DNA of 64,000 nucleotides from Paracyclopina nana (lineage: Eukaryota; Arthropoda; Copepoda; Cyclopoida; Cyclopettidae). How positions within the stretch are numbered: the stretch's first letter is position 1; each line of letters starts with the position of its first letter. Below are positions 24,001 to 33,038 of this stretch, one piece after another. The translations under genes were made by a program, and so were the position numbers. The notes beneath the pieces are model-generated. The model saw nothing but the letters and a program-made list of their open reading frames with translations, was not told the DNA's origin and searched no databases. The stretch covers positions 11,792,501-11,856,500 of the forward strand of contig JAGUCH010000002.1 of assembly GCA_019096065.1 (NCBI GenBank). The letters run 5' to 3'.

Positions 24001-26954
24001 CCTCAAGTCATTGAGAGCAACCATGATCAATATGTTCCCTTACTCTATTGGCAAGTCCTTGGCCAAACGACGAAAGAGACTCCTGTTAGCGGTAGCCTTT
24101 TTGATGGATTTCAACATTTGGCCATGAAAGCTGAAGACACTTTTTGGTCAGACTTGCTGAACATTGAAGATTGCCGAAGCCTTCAGCATGACGTGAGGAA
24201 AAGCCTTTCTTTACCCATTGTGAACCAAAAGCACCCTGCCAATAGAGTAATTTTCATTACATTGCACCAGCGCAAAGGACAAGTGTTCATAACAGCTCAA
24301 ACAAATCAACGTCCTCAATTTTTGGTCCACAATGCGCTGAGTGTCCCTGTCCTCTTTGCTGTCTCCAAATCCAAAGGTACTTTTTATAGTTCAGAATTTT
24401 TGTAGGTGATTTTAGTTCTATTTGCATTCTTTCTTCCAGATCTTGTATCGCCCAACCAGGAGATCAATGTGGCTTATGCTCGGTCGAGTGTGTATGCTGC
24501 AACATCATTGGCATCCATTGCCATGCAAAAGGTTGACAGCAACAGTGCAATTGTCAATCTGTTCCTTTCTTGCGTGGACACCCAAAAATGTACTGATTTT
24601 AAAGCGATAGTTTTAAAAATACTAATGCATTTAAATTTTCAGCTTGTGGAGAGGAAAATCCTGATTGGGAATTAATTGTGAAGGAGCACCGTGGAAACTG
24701 GATAGGAATCAATTTACCCATGAATGATCACTTCAGCTGCATTCCAGGCTATGGAGATGTTTCCTTGCGAGCTGAAAAAGTGGCTGGCACCTTTGAAGTG
24801 TTCATTGAGCCAATCTCAGCTCTTGAAATATCAGCCAAAGACGTGCGAAGCAGAATTACTTCCCCTCAAAGCACGCCTGGATTTATGAGCCTTCCGTTGT
24901 CACCAGAATCAACCAGTGACAACATCACTGAGGAATCTGATGCCAATGAAAGTGGATCAGGCGTTTCCTTCGATGCAGGAAGTTTCTTCACTGTCAAAAG
25001 CCCAGGATCGACGATGGGTGATATTTCGCTGAAAACCGAGTACAAAAGCTGCTACGATGATCCCAAAGATATGAATTCAATGCATTCAATTGCATTCGAG
25101 CAATTTTGGCTCTCAGTGTTCTGTGAAGAAGCGAGTCTCGTTCTCACAGATGACTGCGTTGAGTCATACAATATGCTTGATGAATACTTGAGAGTGACTT
25201 TGGATACCATCCTAATGTCAGTGAAACCAAGAGTGGTGTTCACCAACCCTTTGAAAAGTCGATGTGGAGCCTTTCCCCTCTTCAATGACGTTCACTTATC
25301 GATTGGTGGCATCCAAGTGGACAATCAAATGTTCCACAAAGGCTCTTTTGACTTTCCTGTGCTCTTGAAGGGGCAGCACCAATATTCCGGTGTAAAGCAT
25401 GCTTCAAGTGGAATTCTTGCCTTCAACCTTCCAGATTTTACCCAAGAACAAGTGAAAGAAGAGAGCTTATTCAACTTATTCCTTTCATTTGACGCGAACA
25501 GGAGCAAGAATATTTTAACAGAGATCAACCTTAGAGTGAAGCCCATCAATGTGTTCATAGAGGATGTCTTTTTCTACAAGATGTCCGAAATCCTGAAGAG
25601 TTTCAGTGGATTCGAAAATGAGAGCTTCGGAGACGATGCCATACGACGTGAGATTCAAATTGCTGCCAAGTGCTTGGCAGCCCCATTGTGCCTTGAGAAA
25701 CTGAGCGTGGAACCCTTGCACATCTTGGTGAGTGTGCATGCCTCAGTGAAAGCCTATGTGGGCCTGGATCAATCTCCACTCTACTTTGGCGGCTATACGA
25801 GACAGAACATTGTGACATCGACTTTTGCTCTTGGTCAGAGCATTGCCAAGCATTACATATCAGGGACGTTATTCAGAGCAGGGTGGGTTGTTGGAAGTCT
25901 TGAAATGATTGGAAGTCCCGCGGGATTGACCAGAGCTGTTGGAGATGGCTTCAAGGACTTTGTTGCTATGCCTTTCCATGGAATTTTCAATGGGCCCTTG
26001 GGATTTGCTACTGGAATTGTGCACGGGTCGTCCAGCCTGGTCAAACACGTCAGTGCTGGAACTTTGACTTCCGTTACGAATTTTGCGTCGAGCGTGTCCA
26101 GAAATTTGGACCGACTTTCTTTGGATAAAGAGCACTGCCAACGAAACGAGGTGGCTAGGAGAGCCTTGCCTCAAGGCGTGAGTCATGGCTTAGTGAACGG
26201 ATTAAGTGGAATAGGCATCAGCATTCTGGGAGCCATTGGTGGCCTGGCTCATCATCCTATTAAGTCGCTTCTTGAAGATGGTCCCAGTCCCGGAGGGCTA
26301 GTTGGCGGCATCACTCGTGGTATCGTTGGAGTTGTGACCAAGCCCCTTGGAGGTGCTGCTGAGCTCGTCGCTCAAGCTGGCCACGGTCTTTTGGTTGGCA
26401 CAGGGTGGGCCCAAGATTTGAAGCAACGAGAACCCTCTCTGCCTCAACATGTGTGCTCGACTAGTTCAAGCTCACTCAAATTTCAGTGGAAGTTTGATTG
26501 CGGCCAAATTATCACGTTGGCTGAAGTCACCCAACAATTGGACACTTCTATGGTTCCAACAACTTTGATTTTGACCTCGGATGCAATATTTATTGTCTCT
26601 GAAGAAGAAGACTGTCAGGATTCTGCATTTGCTTTAGCAGAAATACATTTGGTTCCGTGCCAAGATGATCCTACTCGGCTTGAGTTGGTCCCCATTAAAG
26701 GGAAGAAGACCAAGTCAGATCAGGAGTATGCGACCAACGAAAGAATTGTCCAGTTTGTTATGGAATCAGGCTTCCATGTGACCGTTTCCGATGTTGAAGA
26801 AGAGGAGGCAAGAGTGGAGAAAAAAGAAGACGAACCTAGCCAGACTCCTCAGTTGGTTTTTTATGTGAACCCCAAAACAAAGCAGGCATTTATTGATGCT
26901 TTTGAAATTGCTCTTAGCCATTTAAGAGGGTCAGGCTTTCCAGTTAACATGTGA
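12026..26954 (+). CDS. VPS13B: VPS13B (COH1) bridge-like lipid transfer protein
   Basis: Six exons: 12026-12112, 12168-18913, 21803-21992, 22054-24376, 24440-24589 and 24643-26954. All join in phase and give about 3935 aa (human about 4022). The N-terminus has the chorein signature (FKLESYITPIILSYVDKYVK, SLWGGDVVFSNLDLRLDVLE, LPFSFVSGHIHELHINVPWT), very close to VPS13B rather than VPS13A, C or D. The centre is the repeated beta-groove region. The C-terminal exon carries the glycine-rich helical segment (GPLGFATGIVHGSSSLVKH, GGLVGGITRGIVGVVTKPLGG) and a PH-like end. VPS13B moves lipids at Golgi and endosome contacts and supports Golgi integrity and glycosylation. The 6.7-kb second exon is notably large. 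Intron 2 holds two mobile elements but leaves the phase intact. Confidence 0.93.
19101..20798. mobile_element. 1.7-kb non-autonomous element with about 70-bp terminal inverted repeats
   Basis: The ends are inverted copies: GGCAGTGGCCAGATATCCAG at 19101-19120 and its complement ending at 20798. Pairing continues with mismatches through the GCAACAAAGC/TTGCGGGC region. Subterminal blocks near 19220-19400 (several copies of GCCGGCCAG, CTTGCCAAATTA and GGGGTCAATGAC) recur inverted at 20480-20620. The inside has a roughly 165-bp tandem repeat and no transposase. The flanks CACTTTTG and TACTTTTG could be an 8-bp target duplication with one mismatch. It lies in VPS13B intron 2. Confidence 0.7.
19510..19965. 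repeat. About 165-bp tandem repeat inside the VPS13B intron element
   Basis: Three successive units begin with CTTTGCCTCACATTATGAGT near 19515, 19674 and 19843. They share the same order of sub-blocks (GCTGCAGCTGACATTTTG, TAGTAGCA, AACGCGAT, CAAGTTTTCAGC). The third unit is truncated. A shorter block (CACCTAGTTTTG, followed by GACTAG or GATTAG) recurs at about 19981, 20200 and 20364 further on. Confidence 0.75.
20991..21474. mobile_element. 484-bp palindromic MITE with GATCTTAAAA-rich arms
   Basis: The left arm starts CACTAAGGCCTAAAATGAGG and the right arm ends with its complement (TTTTAGGCCTTAGTG). The arms, full of (T)TTAGATCTTAAAA-like words, pair over at least 100 bases with mismatches (AAAGCCTACACTTTT versus AAAAAGTGTAGGCTTT). 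There is no ORF. It sits in VPS13B intron 2, just downstream of the 1.7-kb element. Confidence 0.7.
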
Positions 26955-27046
26955 TAATATCTTATGAAAAAAATTATTGAAAGATTGTGATAAAATAGTG
27001 TTTTATATTCTGTTCGTTTGAAATATACCATTAAAAGTTGTGCTTT

Positions 27047-28140
27047 CTAACTGGAGCTGTCCGTGAGCCAGAGGTTGTCTTCGAATCGCCATAGTCCCAC
27101 GTTGAAAGCATGTAGCCTTACCTGATCCATTTCAGAATCGTTCACTGGCCTGTCGATCTCTTCGTATTTTGTAAATCCTTCGCGAGCTCTGTTTTCACCC
27201 ACACCAACTCGAAAGGTTGGACGATATTGCTCCATTATGTTAACATATGTATCTTTGGAGATTTCTTGAGCTAGGAAAGTCATGATTTCCTTTCCCTCTT
27301 CCACGTATGAAGGCATGACTAGGTGCCTGACTAGAAGGCCTCTCTTGGCAATCCCTTGCTGATCAAAGACCAAATCGCCCACTTGCCTGTGCATTTCCTT
27401 GATCACTCGTTTCGCCACTTCAGGATAGTCTCTGGCTTTGCAAAGCCTCGAACTAGTCTCTGGGGTCCAAAATTTGAAGTCGGGCATGTAGATATCGACA
27501 ATGCCATCTAACAGCTCCAATGACCTAATGGAGTCATAGGAGCTCGTGTTATACACGATAGGCAAGCTGAATCCCATTTCAACGGCCTCGTGTATAGCCT
27601 CAATGACTTGGGGAACCACGTGCTCCGGAGTGACGAAATTGACATTATGACACCTTTAATTGATTATTATTATTGCTACACTCAGTCATAAACTGCAAAT
27701 AATGGCTATAATTACTTGGTTTCGTTTTGCAGCTTGAGCATCAAGTCAGCAATTTCCTTGGCGTTCAGCTCCCAACCTCGCTTCTTTTGGCTAATGTCCC
27801 AATTTTGACAGAAGACGCACCTGAGGTTGCACATTCCAAAGAAGATGGTACCGGAGCCATTCCAACCTTGGAGAACCGACTCCTCTCCAAAGTGAGGAAA
27901 AGCTGAGCTGACAATTGCTTTGCGGCCAGTGTTGCAAGCACCCATTTTGTTCTCGAGTCGATTCACTTTGCAATCTCTAGGACAAGCTCTGCAATCTCGC
28001 AATTCTTCGACAGCCTCAGATACTCTGGTTTTGAGTAAGCCAGACCTATGAGCTTTGATGCACTGTGGTTCATAGTTTTCGACGAGAAATGGCGGTGCCA
28101 GGTGGAGAAGACGATTCCTTGCCAATTGCCGAAAAATCAT
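27047..28140 (-). CDS. Radical SAM protein of the PflA-like COG1313 family
   Basis: Two exons, 27716-28140 and 27047-27653, joined by a 62-nt GT-AG intron in phase, give 343 aa. The radical SAM CxxxCxxC is CNLRCVFC (Cys104, 108, 111), binding the 4Fe-4S cluster that cleaves S-adenosylmethionine. An N-terminal Cys set (CRACPRDC and a Cys at 69) is typical of the PflX/AmmeMemoRadiSam-like branch. VNFVTPEHVVPQV follows in the second exon. The first residues (MIFRQLARNRLLHLAPP) look like a mitochondrial targeting peptide. The family is mostly prokaryotic and patchy in animals; the spliceosomal intron shows this is a genuine nuclear gene. The substrate is unknown. It converges with VPS13B, with stops 92 nt apart. 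Confidence 0.82.
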
Positions 28141-28370
28141 GTTTACGACTTTAAAATCAGAAATATCAACCAAAGTTGCAAAGGCAACGGAAGAAGTTAT
28201 TTCAAGCTGTCATTTTGCGAGCTTTGTAGCTTTTTTCCGTCAAAGTTTGTTTTGATAAGCTTTTCGTAATTCAAACTGTGGCGGGAAACTTTCAAGCTCA
28301 GCTGCTCATTGCTCAGGCTTCAAAGTTGAATTGATGAGTTGAACTCGTTGAGCTCAGCGTGGCTCTTCAC

Positions 28371-28406
28371 TATAAATAGTCGACATACTGGTTGAGCCGT
28401 TCAGTT
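28371..28406 (+). promoter_or_regulatory. TATA box and initiator of the Cys-rich secreted protein gene
   Basis: TATAAATA lies at 28371-28378 and TCAGTT at 28401-28406. The 32-nt distance from TATA to the initiator A is the textbook arrangement, and TCAGT is the arthropod-style initiator. The ATG follows at 28432, leaving a short leader of about 29 nt. Confidence 0.75.
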
Positions 28407-28431
28407 CGGTTATAGCTGAAGCCACGTCGCC

Positions 28432-29880
28432 ATGTTCCGGAAGGTTGTCCCCTTTTTAGTCTTGACCTCGGTTGCCCTGGGGCTGCCCAATTACCCTACC
28501 GCCTCGAAACCTTCTAGCTACAGTGGGACGTCGGTTGGAACGGATGCCTCAAGCTCGGGATATGGGTCGAGTGGAACTCCCAGCTACGGTGGATCGACTC
28601 AAAATTGCCGAATGGAGGAGGAGACGGTGTACACTGACAAATGCGAGAGCTACAACGAGCAGGTGTGCTACACCACCCACCAGGAGCAATGCGACGATAT
28701 CCACGACCAAAACTGCCGAGCCATCGTTTCCGGAGCACAGAGTCGGCAATGCTTCAATGTAACCGAGCTCATTTGCAACCTGAAGGAGGAGATCCAATAC
28801 GACGTGGTTCAGGCTGTCTACACTGTTCAAAAGTGTCACAAAGTCACTGGTATAATTTTGCATATTTCAAAGTAAGGTCAACACATTAATTTCCTTTGTT
28901 TTTAAGAACGTGTGTGCGATACTGTGTACGCAGTGAGCTTCTCTGCCAAGGACGACTTCCAATGCGTTAACATTCCCAATCCTGTTTGTACCACTGAGGA
29001 GAAGACTGTCTACGAGAAGACTTGCAGAACCGAGACCATTTTCGACTGTAGCAACCTTGAAGAACCAACCTCGTTCCGTACTGAAATGGAAACTGAATCA
29101 CGAGGAGCTTCTTACGGATCATCCACTGGATCTTCTGGTTCAACTGGCTACTCTACAGGCTCTGGTTTTGCTTCCGGTTCTTCCTCTACTTCCGGTGGAT
29201 ACTCTGGCTCAACCGCCAATGGTGGCTATGCTTCTAGCTCTACTGCCGCACCAACTGGATATGGTGGCTCTACTACAACTGCTGGTAATCTTTAACGTTA
29301 GTCACTAAATCTGTTGGATGGTACATCGGGAATTTAATTTTTAGCTTGCCAACGCCGCCAGGAGACCAAATGCTATACTACTCCTCGTCAAGTATCGTCT
29401 CAAAGCTGCACTCGCTCCGAGGAGAAGGTCTGCGAGAAGTTGAACATTCGCGTGCCCTTCCCTGAGGAGAGGCAAGTCTGCCATAACGAGGAGAAAAAGG
29501 TGTGCGAGCTTGAGCAGAAGACCCAGCCTAAGCAGATCAAGAAGTACGTCTATAGCAAGTCCTGTAGGTCTGTGCCCAAGAGGGTGTGCGAGAATGCCGA
29601 TTCCAAGACTCTGGTTCCATCCTGCGTGCCAACCACTCGCAAGATGTGCCACTCTACTCCATCGGAGAAATGCGAAGATATTCCCAAGCAACAATGCTTC
29701 AAGATCCCCAGCATTGTCCGCAAGCAGAAATGCGAGACCGAGACTTCTTCTGGATATTCCGCTGGATCGTCTTCTACCTCATCTGGATATACTGCAACCA
29801 CTTCCACGACTACATCTACAGGATACACTGCTTCCAAACCGACTGGAACCACGGCCACTTTCTCCGCTACCTACCAGTAA
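28432..29880 (+). CDS. Secreted Cys-rich protein with low-complexity Ser/Gly/Tyr linkers
   Basis: Exons 28432-28849, 28907-29284 and 29345-29880 (introns of 57 and 60 nt) give 443 aa. A signal peptide (MFRKVVPFLVLTSVALG) leads. Three Cys-rich blocks of the pattern C-x(3-8)-C with many E, K, V and T residues follow (for example YTDKCESYNEQVCYTTH, TEEKTVYEKTCRTE, RSVPKRVCENADSK). They are separated by S/G/Y/T-rich spacers. Proteins of this style are common in crustacean and insect cuticle or secretions, but I cannot name a family. The clear TATA promoter suggests high or regulated expression. An AATAAA lies at 29937. Confidence 0.8.
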
Positions 29881-29936
29881 ATTGTCTAGTCTCTCTATGA
29901 ACTTGAAACATTTATTTCTTAAGAACTGATGCAGCT

Positions 29937-29942
29937 AATAAA
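29937..29942 (+). promoter_or_regulatory. Polyadenylation signal AATAAA
   Basis: A perfect AATAAA 57 nt after the stop of the Cys-rich protein gene and only 13 nt before the stop of the convergent minus-strand gene. The two transcripts probably overlap at their 3' ends. Confidence 0.6.
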
Positions 29943-29954
29943 GCGTTATGGGTT

Positions 29955-32587
29955 TTAAGCTACTTCAGTCGAGTTGTAATTTTTAGCTAGCTTATCGAGA
30001 GCGTTCAGCAACAATTGTTCCAAGCTTAAAGCTTTCGTTGTTTGTGCGATTTCGGTTGAGATTATGGATGATGGTGTATTAGTGTCTGCAACGTATGGAA
30101 TTTTGGTCGTTTCATCTTCTGTTTTCATATCAATAGTAATTTCTGCTGTTGTTAATTCTGTAGCTTGTAGTGATTTGGAGGAGGACTTTGTCGTCGTTTT
30201 TGCTACTGGGGAATAACTTGTTAATTTTGCTTGAGGGGAATAACTGATTTCTTTAGGGAAGTATTCTATGCGGTCATTAGTAGTAGAGTGTTCAATGCTT
30301 GAATAAGAGGCCCGTTCGCTGGCTTCTATTGGGGCAGACGTTATTCCCCCGTGATTAGGTGAGGGTTCAGGATCAATTTTGGTCATATCCTCTAATGTCG
30401 AGCTCAGCTCGGTCGTGCTACTAGTTTTTTCGGAAATTCGTCTACTTTGCTTCTCTGTCACGGTTTCAATCGAGTTGGGCCTACGAAATATGTCGAAATT
30501 AAAAGTTTTCTTTGCCCATGCATGCATTTTCATGTCAATCTCTGGGTTGGCAGCCATTTTCGCGTGCTCTTGAGTCATGCTGTGCTCCCATTTAGGTTTC
30601 AAGTCATAAGGCCCCCATTTGGATAAAGGCCTCACTGTCCCTCTCATTGGTGGATGCGTTGAGGGTATCTTTGGCTTGAGTGTGGTCACCTCGGGATCAA
30701 CTATGGTGCGGTTCTTCTTGCTGGTGTCTATGGTGAATGTGTGCACTGCCAAAACAAGACCGTTGGGCTGGATGCCGCCATATATGATGATCATGACCAC
30801 GGCTAAAATGATGGCAAAAAGGAAGAGCACCACAAAAATGGCTGCATGCCTTTGTCAAATCCTTTCAGCCAATTCGTCTCGCAAAGCTTGTCGTTTCCTC
30901 TTGAGGAACAGCTCTCGAGCAATGCGACTTGATGACGAAGCAGTGGATGTGGAGAAAGTGTCTGAGGAAACAAATGATGAGCTGCTCGTGGTGGATGAAG
31001 TGGTGGAGAAAGGAGACATGATACCAGATAAGAGACTTCGCCTAAATGTATAGAGAGGAAGCCTACCACAAAATCTTCATTTTTTTCGTAAGTGCAATTA
31101 TTTCACCTTTCAGCCGGATGGTTACAATAAATGATATCTTCAAATGTGGTTTCGCTGTCTTGTCCATCCTCGCATTCAATGATCAAGGAAGCCTAGGTAC
31201 AAAATATTCACTTTTCACTTTTTAGGATTGAATGACCCTATCTGTAGATAGGAGATATGGCTTTTTAGCCTCGATAACTGATTCCCTAAAATTGAGATAT
31301 TCATGGTCAATCAACTTATTCATGCAAGGAGAATCAGCTTGTTAACCCCCGAATGAACCCTAAGGAATCAATGTTCTTCGAAAAAAATAGTTGGAAATTA
31401 AAATGTAAGTCTAATCACATCCGCCATCCCCAACTTGAAATTCTGAACCCTTATATGCCAAAAAAAGCCTCGGTGAAACTTATGGGCATAGGTAAAGTGT
31501 TTAAAAAAAAAGATAAATTGCAAAATATTCACACGTAGTATTCACACCTACGTGTGAATTTTCGCGTTTTATTTTCACGGTCAATTTCTCGTTTTGGTGT
31601 AAAACGATAAAATAAAAATGATTTTTTTTTCTAATCACACTACATTTGAAAAGTATGAGCATCATTTTTTGGACAATTTCTTCCATCTGAACTCATTTTT
31701 TATGTTTTTTGATTGTCCTCAGCGCTGCTTCTTAACGTTTAGGCCGATTTCATATAAGCAAGCTCAAATAAGCAAGGTACTTTGGAGGCTTATAGCTCAG
31801 CAACTACTGAATCGATTGGCGCCAAATTTGGTAGGATTCATTAGAAGAGCATAATAAGCCACCATGCTAAATTTCAACTGGATCTGATGATCCCCTCCAT
31901 AGGCTGACTTTACCTGCCCAAAAAGACAAGCTAGGTACCTAGCTTTGCTGATAAAATGGCCTCGACTTTACGGCCTCGGAACTTAACCAAATTGGAAACA
32001 CAGCTGTTTGTTGACATTTTGATGAACCATACCAAATTTGGTGCCAATACATTCAGTATTTGCTGAGCTATATGCCTCCAAAGAACCTAGCTTAGCTTGC
32101 CTTAGCTTGGCTTCGATAATATGAAATCGGCCTAAATGAGTTATGCAAATAAAATAGGACTAGTTAAAAATTCTATAACAAAGCCTTTTGTTATATTTAG
32201 TATATTTAACATTAAGATGGTCCTAACTTACCATTGTAGTGCTAAGTTAATGTATTCAATGATTGTGGAATGGCTTTCTTGTGTATTAAGATAGCTCACA
32301 ACTATTGACTCTCAGTGCTCTCTCATGATAAATACATAGCCATTAGCTCAAAACTTTATATAAGCATGTAACATAATTACATAAACTCAACCTGGGTAAA
32401 ACGAAGGAGTGCTTACGCGTTACAATAACTTTCAGAAAACGTAGAAAAAATTCTGGTTGGGTCACAAATGTCAGTTCATGCAACTTACGATGTCACCTCT
32501 TTCAGCCCTGATTCTGCACGGTCTTCCAGCTGTCCTCGTTGCTCCTCCATGGTTTCGGCCAGAGTTTTCTGAAGAGGTTCCAGACAT
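29955..32587 (-). CDS. Single-pass membrane protein gene interrupted by an in-frame TGA
   Basis: Exons 32489-32587, 31107-31192 and 29955-31041 join in phase. The N-terminal part includes a Ser/Thr-rich tract and a basic helix (RIARELFLKRKRQALRDELA). It ends at a TGA at 30855-30857, followed directly in the same frame by 299 open codons. Those start QRHAAIFVVLFLFAII (a membrane helix) and continue with a Pro/Ser/Thr-rich ectodomain to TAA at 29955. No ATG precedes the helix after the TGA. The TGA is followed by C, the leaky readthrough context. Options are programmed readthrough, a nonsense allele (CGA to TGA), an unseen splice, or two proteins. I recognise no family. The start ATG at 32587 is the least certain boundary: exon A is open on all three frames and may instead continue from TMEM26. 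Confidence 0.5.
31527..31559. repeat. 12-bp perfect hairpin
   Basis: ATTCACACGTAG and its exact complement CTACGTGTGAAT flank a 9-nt loop. It lies in the long intron between the first two exons of the membrane protein gene. There is no U-run after it and its function is unknown. Confidence 0.6.
31738..32136. mobile_element. About 400-bp MITE with about 110-bp inverted arms
   Basis: The left end reads TTTAGGCCGATTTCATAT and the right end ATGAAATCGGCCTAAA. The arms continue in near-complement through GGAGGCTTATAGCTCAGCAA and CCAAATTTGG for about 110 bases, with scattered mismatches. The centre is unpaired and has no ORF. A diverged relative is found at about 41993-42237. It lies in an intron of the minus-strand membrane protein gene. 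Confidence 0.7.
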
Positions 32588-33038
32588 CGAGGCTGTGGTT
32601 CGAGATTCGAGGCTGGAGCCTCTGTTGATGGAGGGGCAACTAAACAACTAAAGAATTAAGAGCAAAACTCTGCGTGGGACATGTTGCACATATATAGCAA
32701 GTTGACAAATGGTGAGCCATAATTGGCCTGTCATGCAATCCCCAATTTATCATCAGTCGACCTTTGAAAGGCCATCGTGGAAAAGTCTCTATAGGGAAAG
32801 CTGGGTGAGTCAAATCTGGCGCAGCAATAAAAACCAAGCCCGCGGCCAACTTCCGTGGAGGTATAATGATGCCATATCATCATCATCATCTACGTACTCG
32901 CACCACATATGGCTCATATAAGTGCGAGAACTTCATTCAATTAGAGTGCCAAGATGAAGCCTGACCGCGGACTTTAGGAGCCCCCGTTTTTCATATCTGC
33001 TCCTCTCTATATATGTACGGAACGAGGTGAAAAGCAAC
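32588..33038. other. Spacer between TMEM26-like and the downstream membrane protein gene
   Basis: Mostly non-coding. On the minus strand an acceptor (TTGTTTAG ending at 32640) would extend exon A to 32639. The TMEM26 stop overlaps a good donor (CGA then GTGAGT). If both were used, the reading frame would run straight from TMEM26 into the next gene. ATCATCATCATC is a short simple repeat near 32877. Confidence 0.4.

Noticed and set aside
32457-32651. Plus-strand ORF of 64 codons
   Set aside because: It is antisense to a minus-strand exon with matching splice sites and phase.
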